Assembly: GCA_910575815.1 (NCBI GenBank)
Contig: CAJTFN010000004.1
Location: 62,001 to 126,000, forward strand
Length of the DNA stretch: 64,000 bases
Direction of reading: 5' to 3'
DNA from: Oscillospiraceae bacterium
GTDB lineage: Bacteria > Bacillota > Clostridia > Oscillospirales > Oscillospiraceae
The translations under genes and the position numbers were made by a program. The notes beneath the pieces were generated by a model that was not told the origin of the DNA, ran no database searches, and worked only from the letters and a program-made list of their open reading frames with translations. Positions 1 through 7,401 of the stretch are shown here, one piece after another. Within the stretch, counting starts at the first letter, position 1, and every line of letters begins with the position of its first letter.

Positions 1-1218
1 TTCCTGGCCAGCCGGGGCCTGGGCTTCAATCAGGAGAAAACCTATATCGCCCATATCAGCGAGGGCTTCACGTTTTTGTCATGGCACTTCCAGGAGAAGA
101 AGGGCATTTTAACAGTCAAGCCGACTGACGGCTCCATCAAGAAAATTGAGCGTGAGTTGGAAAACCTGATTTTGAATTTCAAGGGAACACAACGGGCGCT
201 GATTGAGAAGATTAACGACAAGTTGAGCGGATGGGCGGCATATCACCGCAGTACGGACGCCTATATGATTTTTCGCCACATTGACGCTGTTGTTGAGGGC
301 CTGCTTGTCGTGAAGATGTGCCAGAAGTATTCACGCTGGCACAGGGAAACCGTACTGCGGAAATTTTGGATTTATGTGGGAGGGTATCACGTTTTCGCTC
401 TGCCTGATGACCCGACTTGCCGGGTGGTCCGGCTGGCTCCCCTCGCCATCGACCAGCATAAGCCCTGCAAAGTCAGCTTCAACCCGTATCTGGACAAGGA
501 CTATTTCGCCCAGCTACAGCACCGCCGTGATGAACAGAAGGCCAATGGTAAGTATAAAGCAGTCTGGCAGCGTCAGGGGGGCCTATGCGCATTTTGCGGA
601 AATCCAATGTTGGCTGACCAAGAAATTGAGATAACTGAAAAGGTGATCGGCAAAGGGCATCGAGTGCAAAACCTGATTTATATTCATCGTCAATGTGCCT
701 ACGATATGTTCTCGGATTCGGGTGATGCCTTTGCGGAGCATATCGACCTCTTTGAGTTGATGGGTGACTTCCTTGATAATGCCCCGCTACGAAATTCACC
801 CTATCTGGAATTGCGAGAATACTTCCGCCTGTCCGACAAGACTCCACTTACCTTGACCTTCCGCCAGATTGAACAAATCCTTGGAGACAGCTTACCGGCA
901 GAAGCATATTTCTATGATGCTTTCTGGTATGAGGTGATGCCAGGGATGATTTCTCCAATGTGGAGGGAGGAAGGATACCCATTCCATGCGATTATTCCAG
1001 ACGAAATATACTACTATATTTCTGATTCTTGGACAAGCCAAGGGTACGAAATAAAGGCTCTCCACCGCAATGATAGGCGTGTGGTATTCCGTCGAGTTGT
1101 TACAGGTGTATCTGGCGTTAGAATCCCCAGGGCCTTGACCGCCCGGAAACTGCCTAATGCGCTTGTATATAAACTGGAAAAGTTGCTAAAGCAATTTGTT
1201 CAGGAGCATGGATTGTAG
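1..1218 (+). CDS. ltrA: Group II intron reverse transcriptase/maturase, C-terminal part
   Basis: The reading frame is open from base 1, so this is the 3' part of a longer gene. The first residues carry the end of the RT palm/thumb (EKTYIAHISEGFTFL), followed by the maturase X domain (DKLSGWAAYHR). An HNH-like zinc segment follows, with CAFCGNPM and HRQC, near residues 190-235 of this part. Instead of ending there, the protein continues for about 140 residues. A stretch there (LTFRQIEQILGDSLP ... WTSQGYEIKALHR ... VVFRR) resembles a DUF7662-type helical domain. The RT catalytic YADD lies upstream of the window. The protein would splice and mobilise its host intron. I see no canonical domain V in the 300 bases after the stop. 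Confidence 0.8.
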   Translation, partial: FLASRGLGFNQEKTYIAHISEGFTFLSWHFQEKKGILTVKPTDGSIKKIERELENLILNFKGTQRALIEKINDKLSGWAAYHRSTDAYMIFRHIDAVVEGLLVVKMCQKYSRWHRETVLRKFWIYVGGYHVFALPDDPTCRVVRLAPLAIDQHKPCKVSFNPYLDKDYFAQLQHRRDEQKANGKYKAVWQRQGGLCAFCGNPMLADQEIEITEKVIGKGHRVQNLIYIHRQCAYDMFSDSGDAFAEHIDLFELMGDFLDNAPLRNSPYLELREYFRLSDKTPLTLTFRQIEQILGDSLPAEAYFYDAFWYEVMPGMISPMWREEGYPFHAIIPDEIYYYISDSWTSQGYEIKALHRNDRRVVFRRVVTGVSGVRIPRALTARKLPNALVYKLEKLLKQFVQEHGL

Positions 1219-1244
1219 CGCTTTTTCTCGGAATTTATAGAAAC

Positions 1245-1273
1245 TAGACAATAGGCGATTATTATGGTATAAT
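1245..1273 (+). promoter_or_regulatory. Sigma-A type promoter for the regulator leader
   Basis: A -35 box TAGACA (1245-1250) and a perfect -10 TATAAT (1268-1273) are separated by 17 bases. The transcript would start near 1280 and read a nine-codon mini-ORF (ATG at 1285, peptide MKKADNGEP), then the hairpin terminator at 1352-1386, before reaching the regulator gene at 1529. This arrangement suggests attenuation. Confidence 0.6.
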
Positions 1274-1351
1274 AATCACTAATAATGAAAAAAGCAGATA
1301 ATGGAGAGCCGTAGCCAACAAAGGAACGCAGCCTTTGGCCACAGTATCTCA

Positions 1352-1386
1352 AGGGGTGCAGACAGTTTGTTTGCACCCCTTTTTTG
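1352..1386 (+). terminator. Intrinsic terminator / possible attenuator
   Basis: A nine-base stem (AGGGGTGCA with TGCACCCCT) is followed by seven T. It sits between a strong promoter and the response-regulator gene, with an imperfect hairpin just upstream (GCCAACAAAGG with CCTTTGGC, about 1314-1340). It could end transcription or be read through conditionally. Confidence 0.7.
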
Positions 1387-1528
1387 CTAGATGTTGCTCT
1401 ATTCCTGCGGGTAAAACTCAGCGGTATTTGAGCAGCTTTTTTGTGAGTGTATTTGCGGACTTTGTAAGAAAATGTCGGCTAAATTCACCGCAACGGTAGT
1501 GTGCTTTTGAATATGAAAGGCGGTATTT

Positions 1529-2233
1529 ATGAGGTATCAAGTCCTGACGCTGGATATTCACTATGAACTCCACAACGCACTCAAATTTAGGTTTCAAGGG
1601 ATGGACGCTGATTTCATCATGGCACTCACCTATCAGGACGCCATGCGTCTTTGTGCTTGGCAACCTTTTCACCTGATTGTACTTTATTTTCCTGAAGCAA
1701 TTTCCTGCGCTGAATTTCTCATTGCTCTGCGTCGTATCAGCTATGCACCGGCAATCGTACTATTCAATCACTACGATATAAAAAACGCTTGCTCCGCCCT
1801 GCAATCCGGCGCGGACTTGTGCATTGGGTCGGAATGGCCTGTTGATTTAGTGGCGGATCACATCATGGCCCAATTTCGCCGCTACTCAGCCTATACCCAT
1901 GATAAAGGCATCCAAGTACGTGACTTCCAGGTTGGGGACATTTATATTGACCCGTCGCGCTGCGTTGTCCGGGTGAAGGAGCGGAGCGTCAAGTTGCGCC
2001 CCAGGGAGTTTTCACTGCTGTTGTACTTTATGGAGCATCCCGACCGAGTATTGACTTCCGAGCAGATATGCCGGGGTGCGTGGGGAATGGATTATGCCCA
2101 ATCCGTAGGCCGGTCTGTCCACGAACTGCGGAAACAAATCGAGGCGAATCCGGCCCAACCATGTTATATCAAAACAGTTTATCGGATGGGCTACCGATTT
2201 ACCAGGTATTCCAACGAAACTTGCGATAATTAG
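1529..2233 (+). CDS. OmpR/PhoB-type DNA-binding regulator with degenerate receiver
   Basis: The protein has 234 residues. Residues 1-120 have the length and hydrophobic pattern of a receiver domain. Where the phospho-acceptor Asp is expected (LIVLD in the family) the sequence reads LIVLYFPEA, so phosphorylation is unlikely. Residues 130-228 form a winged-helix DNA-binding domain (LRPREFSLLLYFMEHPDRV ... SVHELRKQIE ... YIKTVYRMGYRF). The start follows AAAGGCGG. No sensor kinase is adjacent. Four 11-base tandem repeats directly after the gene fit the binding mode of this family, so it probably controls the downstream element operon and perhaps itself. Confidence 0.85.
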   Translation: MRYQVLTLDIHYELHNALKFRFQGMDADFIMALTYQDAMRLCAWQPFHLIVLYFPEAISCAEFLIALRRISYAPAIVLFNHYDIKNACSALQSGADLCIGSEWPVDLVADHIMAQFRRYSAYTHDKGIQVRDFQVGDIYIDPSRCVVRVKERSVKLRPREFSLLLYFMEHPDRVLTSEQICRGAWGMDYAQSVGRSVHELRKQIEANPAQPCYIKTVYRMGYRFTRYSNETCDN

Positions 2234-2285
2234 GAAAGTTTTAGGAAAGTTTGGGGAAAGTAATAGGAAAAGCGCATGGTATTAT
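2230..2285 (+). promoter_or_regulatory. Tandem 11-bp repeats and promoter
   Basis: Four head-to-tail 11-base units start at 2230, 2241, 2252 and 2263 (TTAGGAAAGTT twice exactly, then TGGGGAAAGTA and ATAGGAAAAG). A -10-like TATTAT follows at 2280-2285. There is no good -35 box, as expected for an activator-dependent promoter whose -35 region is replaced by regulator sites. The likely ligand is the winged-helix protein encoded immediately upstream. Confidence 0.7.
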
Positions 2286-2315
2286 AGCTCCTATCACCAA
2301 TAGGAGGATGCTGTC

Positions 2316-2429
2316 GTGCAAAAGTGCAATACCGCAAAAAAATATGCAATCGAGGCCGCTGTCCCAGCAAGGGACAGCGGCCTCTTTTATTCGACAAAAA
2401 AGCCGCAGATAACTAGAGAAGCGGCATAG
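2316..2429 (+). CDS. Putative leader peptide (37 aa)
   Basis: A GTG start lies eight bases after AGGAGG. The frame begins VQKCNTAKKYAIEAAVPARD and runs straight through the terminator hairpin at 2352-2389, ending at TAG 2427-2429. Translation through the hairpin would disrupt it, the classic geometry of ribosome-mediated attenuation. No function is known to me. The alternative is a chance frame, because the in-frame ATG at 2308 belongs to a different frame and lacks spacing. Confidence 0.45.
   Translation: MQKCNTAKKYAIEAAVPARDSGLFYSTKKPQITREAA
2352..2389 (+). terminator. Attenuator-type intrinsic terminator
   Basis: A perfect 14-base stem (GAGGCCGCTGTCCC with its complement) has a five-base loop and is followed by TTTTATT. 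It lies inside the leader-peptide frame, between the activator-type promoter and the HTH gene at 2583. Confidence 0.85.
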
Positions 2430-2582
2430 TTCTCTTTCTTCGATTTGCAACATTTTTCGAGTAAAAACAATCCATTTTAAATAGAAATAAAAATTTTTCA
2501 AATTATTTTTTTAAAGGCCAAGCTGGGCTTGCCCTTTACCTGTTACGATAGATTTCAGAGAGTGTTGGAAGGAGGTGAACAC

Positions 2583-2900
2583 ATGAGTGCAAGTGAACGC
2601 CGCCAGAGGATTCTGGAAATATTGTGCCTAAGACGGCAGGATACATACAGCAATCTGGCAAGCGAGTTTAACGTCTCCAGGGAAACCATTCGAAACGACA
2701 TTACGCTGCTCATGTGTTCCTACCCCATTGAAACTGTCCGTGGCCGCTACGGTGGGGGTGTTCGGTTAAAGGCGGATTACCAGCCTTACCGCAAAGCCCT
2801 CAACAAAAAGCAGGTCAAGCTGCTTGTTCGATTGAGCGCCCAGCTTGTCGGTGATGATCTGGCTACGATCAGCAGTATCATTTTCCAGCTTGCTCCCTGA
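2583..2900 (+). CDS. Small DeoR/HTH_11-like DNA-binding protein
   Basis: The protein has 105 residues. The ATG start is chosen because GGAGGTGA sits seven bases upstream. Residues 4-60 form a DeoR/HTH_11-like helix-turn-helix (RRQRILEILCLRRQ ... LASEFNVSRETIRNDITLL). The remaining 45 residues carry no sugar-phosphate-sensing domain. It is first in the element operon behind the attenuator and probably acts as a local repressor. Confidence 0.75.
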   Translation: MSASERRQRILEILCLRRQDTYSNLASEFNVSRETIRNDITLLMCSYPIETVRGRYGGGVRLKADYQPYRKALNKKQVKLLVRLSAQLVGDDLATISSIIFQLAP

Positions 2901-3441
2901 CGCAAATCCCCAGCACCTTGACAAACAGCGGACAGGTTTCCGCTCATATTCAGTATGTAAGCGTGCATCCTGCATCAGCCGCACAATCGCCAAGACTGCC
3001 TGCGGGCCGGGAACGAACGAAAGGGGGTGAACCCTCGTTTCCTGCCCGTCAAAACGATCACATCAAAGGTACGAGCGACACCTGGGCGGCTGTCCAGCGT
3101 TGGCAACGCCGCAGTCGCAGGATACACCGCAAACACCCGTATCGCAGGGTAAAAGGGAGATGCTGGGGGAACGGCCTGGGCAGTTTAGTCACCTGCCGCC
3201 ACCGTCTGCTGGCACCGCGCCGCCACGCCAAAGGCGGGCTTACATACTCCCGTGCCGGGGGAGAGCAGCAGGGCGGTCATGCCGCCTGATAATACGGCAC
3301 ACATTTTTCTGAAAGGGTATTCAAGGGAACCCGCGTCGGTCACATTTCCTTACAGTATGAGGACGCAACCGGGGCCGGCGCGGTCCTTCCAGCCCGAAAA
3401 CCGGATGAAAGACCTGAAAGCATAGTCAACCGTGATTTCAG
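2901..3441 (+). other. Gene-poor interval before the parB-like genes
   Basis: This 540-base stretch has no recognised gene. It contains TTGACA at 2918 next to a palindrome, GCGGA-caggt-TTCCGC (about 2929-2943), a possible operator. It also holds two small frames, 3027-3152 (41 codons) and 3160-3312 (50 codons, MLGERPGQFSHLPPPSAG...). The second is rich in Pro and Arg and lacks a spaced ribosome site. Confidence 0.5.
3027..3152 (+). CDS. Candidate small protein (41 aa)
   Basis: A GTG start directly follows AAAGGGG. The peptide begins VNPRFLPVKTITSKVRATPG and ends SVGNAAVAGYTANTRIAG. It is basic and low in hydrophobics, with no domain I can name. Its place in the leader of the parB-like operon suggests either a small element protein or a translated leader. 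Confidence is low because ribosome-site spacing is poor. Confidence 0.3.
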   Translation: MNPRFLPVKTITSKVRATPGRLSSVGNAAVAGYTANTRIAG

Positions 3442-4503
3442 GTGTTCCATCCGGTGAGGATGAATGATAACAGGCCGGAGGCCGAGGAGGTGAGAACGCT
3501 GCTTATTCCAATCAGTGAGATTACCGTCCAGCCCGGACGGCGGGAACCCGCACCGGGAGATGTGAAGGAACTGGCTGATAGCATTTTGGAGGTGGGCTTG
3601 ATTCACCCCATCCTGGTGGATCAGGCCCATATGCTGATTGCTGGACTGCATCGGCTGGAGGCCATGAAGTTGCTGGGCCGGATGGAGATCGAGTGTACCG
3701 TCAGCGATTTGTACGGTCAACAAGTAGAACTGGCGGAGATAGATGAGAATTTTATCCGCAAAGATTTATCTGACGATGAATTTCGGAAACTGCTTCTGCG
3801 GCGAAAGGAAATCTATGAAGATTTGCACCCGGAAACGAAAGCTGGCATTGCCCAGGCAATGGGGATGAATCGCTCCATAGGGAACAACGTGATAGCGCCA
3901 AGCGCCGCCACGCTAAGGACCTTTGTAGATGACACCGCAGATAAACTCGGCATAGCACCGCGAACTGTTAGGGAAGAGCTTCAGATCGCTAAAAATCTCA
4001 CTCCAGAAGCCCAAAAGATCATCCAGACGTCAGGTTCTAAAGTTAAGAAGAAAGATACCATCAAAATCTCTCGTTTAACACCAGACCAACAGTCAGATGC
4101 AGCTCGTCAATTGGTATCAGGCAATATTCATTCTGTAGACGAATACCAACCGTCTCTGGCGGTCCTGGAACCAGCGCAACCGGAACCGCCAGCGAAAGCC
4201 CCGCCGCCCTCCGTCCCCTATTCGTCCAGCGGCAGGCACTACGCCACCTTTGAAGAATCCATAGCCGATTTAAAAAATCCCGATAAGGATTGCAGTTATA
4301 CCCCGGATGCGCTTCTGGCGGAGTTGGATTCTTTTATCCAGAAATTCCAACGGGAATTTGCGTGGTACAGCGACCCCTTCTGCACAGTTGTTTTTTCAGA
4401 TATATCTCAGGTGCAATTTGATTACATTCAAAAGCGGTTTGAAACGATTTCCGACGCTATCCATGAATTACTGAAACAAATGAAAAGGAGCATGAAAAAA
4501 TGA
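3442..4503 (+). CDS. ParB N-terminal-domain protein
   Basis: The protein has 353 residues. A ParB/Srx-like domain lies at about residues 20-115 (ISEITVQPGRREPAP, ELADSILEVGLIHPILV, AGLHRLEAMKLLG), and an HTH-like segment follows (TADKLGIAPRTVREELQIA). The C-terminal third is Pro-rich, then helical. GTG 3442, GTG 3454 and ATG 3460 are all possible starts; none has a convincing ribosome site. The gene overlaps the next by four bases. In such elements ParB-like proteins may aid maintenance or regulation; there is no parA beside it. Confidence 0.75.
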   Translation: MFHPVRMNDNRPEAEEVRTLLIPISEITVQPGRREPAPGDVKELADSILEVGLIHPILVDQAHMLIAGLHRLEAMKLLGRMEIECTVSDLYGQQVELAEIDENFIRKDLSDDEFRKLLLRRKEIYEDLHPETKAGIAQAMGMNRSIGNNVIAPSAATLRTFVDDTADKLGIAPRTVREELQIAKNLTPEAQKIIQTSGSKVKKKDTIKISRLTPDQQSDAARQLVSGNIHSVDEYQPSLAVLEPAQPEPPAKAPPPSVPYSSSGRHYATFEESIADLKNPDKDCSYTPDALLAELDSFIQKFQREFAWYSDPFCTVVFSDISQVQFDYIQKRFETISDAIHELLKQMKRSMKK

Positions 4504-5339
4504 GCTGCCGAAAAAAGAACAGTCTGCCCAAGGCGGGCCAGCAGACCCTTTTGCCGCCCGCCGAAGTAGAGTACAGCAACCCCGGCACTGTCCGTACCCT
4601 CTCCACCAGCCGCCTGACCTCCGGTCTACCCTACCAGCGGCCCGTGGAGCAAAAGAACGTGGACAAGCTGATCCGTAACTGGAACAGCCGGGAACTCTAC
4701 CCCGTCATTGTGAGTTTCCGGGACGGAAAATTCAATGTAGTGGACGGTCAGAACCGGATTGCCGCCATGCGCCAGATGGTGGGCGGCGGGGATGTGATCG
4801 TCCCCTGTATCATCTATACCGGCTTAACCTATGAGCAGGAGGCCGAATTGTATGCCAAGCTGGACAAGGGCAAGCGTCCTCTGACCCCGCGCCAGCACAC
4901 CAAGGCCCTGGTGGAATCTGGTTTGGACGCCAAGATCATGGAGATCAAGTGCCTGGTGGAGGATGTTGGTTTTGTGTGGGCGCTGGAGGAGCCGACCGGC
5001 GAACCCTTTGAGATCGCCCCCATCCGTGCCCTTATCAACGCCTACCAGCTTCTCGGCGGCGAAGCGTTTGCCCGTATGCTGTCCCTGGTGGCCGGGACAT
5101 GGCAAGGAACCCCCAACTCCCTGCGGGCCTCCATGCTCTCCGGCATGGCTCTATTTGTCAAGACCTATGGGGCGGAATTGAGTGACCGCACTTTCATCCG
5201 GCGAATGTCCACCGTCAGCCCGGAGGAGATCATTCGCCTGGGTCGCATTGAGACAGACGTTGGCCTCCGCTTCGCCCGTATCATCCTGGATAAGTACAAC
5301 AGCGGGGGCGCGGAGCTCTCCTACCGTTTCAAACGTTGA
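4500..5339 (+). CDS. ParB-like (DUF6551-type) protein
   Basis: The protein has 279 residues. A ParB-type fold is seen at residues 45-125 (PYQRPVEQKNVDKLIRNW, NVVDGQNRIAAMRQM), with the DGQNR/H motif that binds nucleotide in this superfamily. The rest is helical, ending YRFKR. It is translationally coupled to the previous parB-like gene by an ATGA overlap. The two probably act together in element control; substrate and partner are unknown. Confidence 0.7.
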   Translation: MSCRKKNSLPKAGQQTLLPPAEVEYSNPGTVRTLSTSRLTSGLPYQRPVEQKNVDKLIRNWNSRELYPVIVSFRDGKFNVVDGQNRIAAMRQMVGGGDVIVPCIIYTGLTYEQEAELYAKLDKGKRPLTPRQHTKALVESGLDAKIMEIKCLVEDVGFVWALEEPTGEPFEIAPIRALINAYQLLGGEAFARMLSLVAGTWQGTPNSLRASMLSGMALFVKTYGAELSDRTFIRRMSTVSPEEIIRLGRIETDVGLRFARIILDKYNSGGAELSYRFKR

Positions 5340-5353
5340 AAGAGGGTGGGGAT

Positions 5354-5620
5354 ATGGAGCAGCATCCTTATACGTTGGAGCGGCTTAAAGCCATGCAGGA
5401 CATTGACATTCGGACGGTGGACCCCACTGATTTGCGGGATATTCGGGATGTAAAGGTCAATACCGACCTGCCCAAGCGGGAACGGATTCTTGATTTTATC
5501 CGGCAGATCGGCAACCCCTACTGCTATCGGCACGGGAAGTATGTGGTGAAGGTCAGCTTCACCGACACGGATGTGACCCTGGAGGACAGGATGCTCTCCT
5601 ACATACGCTCCAAATGCTGA
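5354..5620 (+). CDS. Small DUF6870-like protein
   Basis: The protein has 88 residues. ATG 5354 is chosen over TTG 5336 because AGAGGGTGGGG precedes it. The sequence (ERLKAMQDIDIRTVDPTDLR ... RERILDFIRQIGNPYCYRHG) matches my memory of DUF6870 proteins, which are common beside ParB-like and recombinase genes in Clostridia elements. Function is unknown. It is the last gene of the parB-like operon. Confidence 0.6.
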   Translation: MEQHPYTLERLKAMQDIDIRTVDPTDLRDIRDVKVNTDLPKRERILDFIRQIGNPYCYRHGKYVVKVSFTDTDVTLEDRMLSYIRSKC

Positions 5621-5705
5621 CACAAACTTTTTTGCAAAACACTCTGGACATTGCCGGGAAGTTATGTTAACATGGCGGCAACAGGACAAACCGGCGCTCC
5701 CCTGG

Positions 5706-5738
5706 TTGTTAAAGTGTTTTGCTGATCAACTTTAACAA
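5706..5738. promoter_or_regulatory. Perfect 10-bp inverted repeat before the recombinase trio
   Basis: TTGTTAAAGT at 5706-5715 and its exact reverse complement at 5729-5738 are separated by 13 bases. The repeat lies just upstream of the ribosome site (AGGAGAG) of the first recombinase. Candidates are a recombinase or repressor binding site, or an mRNA hairpin limiting recombinase translation. A weak promoter (TGGACA, about 5646) lies upstream. Confidence 0.55.
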
Positions 5739-5753
5739 TTAGGAGAGAAGAAT

Positions 5754-7400
5754 ATGAAAATTTCCACTGAACAGGTATGGAATACCTGCGGTTACGTTCG
5801 CCTTTCCCGAGAGGACGGCGACAAGGAGGAAAGCAACAGCGTTACGGGTCAGAAAGACTTGATCCGTGACTACATGACGCGCCACCCGGAACTGCGGGAG
5901 TGCGGCATGAAAGTGGATGACGGCTACACAGGTTCCAATTTTGAGCGTCCGGCCTTTCAAGAGATGATGGCCGAGGTCAAGGCTGGCAAAATCAACTGCA
6001 TTGTGGTCAAAGATTTGTCCCGCTTCGGCAGGGACCACCTGGGCGTTGGGGAGTATCTGGAACAGTTATTCCCCTTCCTGGGTGTGCGGTTTATCGCAGT
6101 CAACGACAACTATGACAGTCTGCACAGCGACGCGGAATCTGACGAGCTGGTTATCCCGTTCAAAAACCTCATAAATGAGGCATATTGCCGGGATACCTCG
6201 GTGAAAACACGGAGCCAGCTTGAAATCAAACGCCAACGCGGAGATTTCATCGGCTCTTTTGCTGTTTTCGGCTACCGGAAGGACCCGGAAAACCGTCACC
6301 GTCTGCTGGTAGACGAATACGCCGCCGGAGTTGTGCGAGATATGTTCAAGTGGAAGCTGGAGGGCATCAGCGCGGGGGATATTGCCGACCGCTTGACGGC
6401 GACTGGCATTCTCACCCCCATGGACTACAAGCGGTCCCAGGGGATGCGCTACTCCACCTCCTTCCGGGTAAAGAAAGAATCCTCCTGGGACGCAGGGATG
6501 GTACTGCGAATTCTGAAAAATCCGGTTTATATCGGCGTATTGGAGCAGGGCCGTGTTACCACACCCAGCTACCGGGTGAAGCGGCTGGTGGTAAAGCCCC
6601 GTGAGGAATGGGCGGTGGTGGAGAACTGCCACGAAGCCATTATTGACCGTTATGATTTTGATACGGTCCAGAAGGTGCTTGCTCTGGATACCCGCACCAG
6701 CGTCAGCGGCAAGGCGGTGGAGCTGTTCTCCGGCATAGTTTTCTGCGGCGAGTGCGGCGGGGCTATGATACGAAAGACCGTTCCGACCGCTAAAAAGAAG
6801 TATGTCTATTACGTCTGCGCCGCCCACAAGAACGAAAAGAGCTGCTTTGCCCACTCCCTGCGGGTAGAGGCGCTGGATGAGCTTGTGTTGGAATCGCTGA
6901 AAAAGCACATTCAAGACGTGATCGACCTCTCCAATCTGCTGGAGCTGACAGACGCCGCCCAGCTTCAGCAGGCGGGTGTACGGAAGCTCCGGGATCGCTT
7001 GGAGAAAAAACAAGCGGAGATTGACCGCTGGCAGACCCTTTCCCGTTCCCTATATGAAAGCCTCCAAGACGGCTTGATCGACAAAGACGAATATCAGGAT
7101 TTGCGAAAGACCTACTCCCGCCGCCGCAGCGAGGCGGAGGAACAGGCCGGTGCCATTCAAGAGGAAATGGACCAGGAAATGGGCAATTTCTCGGAGGGCC
7201 GAGGCTGGATGGAGCAGTTTCGGAAGCGCCAGAACATCGAAGCCTTGGACCGCGCGATTATCGTTTCTCTGATTGAGCGTATCCTGATTTTCCGTGAACA
7301 CCGGGTTGAAATCGTCTATCGCTGGAACGACGAATTTCACTGGCAGACGGATTTACTTCTGCAAGCCAAAGGGATTCTTCCCGGAAGGGAGGCGGTCTAA
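5754..7400 (+). CDS. Large serine recombinase 1
   Basis: The protein has 548 residues. The N-terminal resolvase domain carries the nucleophile in GYVRLSRED and the active-site Arg in VVKDLSRFGRD. A recombinase domain and a zinc-ribbon core follow (FCGECGGAMIRK ... CAAHKNEKSC), then a coiled coil (about residues 400-480) and a C-terminal beta segment. These are all parts of a TnpX/TndX-type integrase that cuts at short core sites. It is the first of three adjacent genes, with the next start one base after this stop. Confidence 0.92.
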   Translation: MKISTEQVWNTCGYVRLSREDGDKEESNSVTGQKDLIRDYMTRHPELRECGMKVDDGYTGSNFERPAFQEMMAEVKAGKINCIVVKDLSRFGRDHLGVGEYLEQLFPFLGVRFIAVNDNYDSLHSDAESDELVIPFKNLINEAYCRDTSVKTRSQLEIKRQRGDFIGSFAVFGYRKDPENRHRLLVDEYAAGVVRDMFKWKLEGISAGDIADRLTATGILTPMDYKRSQGMRYSTSFRVKKESSWDAGMVLRILKNPVYIGVLEQGRVTTPSYRVKRLVVKPREEWAVVENCHEAIIDRYDFDTVQKVLALDTRTSVSGKAVELFSGIVFCGECGGAMIRKTVPTAKKKYVYYVCAAHKNEKSCFAHSLRVEALDELVLESLKKHIQDVIDLSNLLELTDAAQLQQAGVRKLRDRLEKKQAEIDRWQTLSRSLYESLQDGLIDKDEYQDLRKTYSRRRSEAEEQAGAIQEEMDQEMGNFSEGRGWMEQFRKRQNIEALDRAIIVSLIERILIFREHRVEIVYRWNDEFHWQTDLLLQAKGILPGREAV

Positions 7401-7401
7401 G

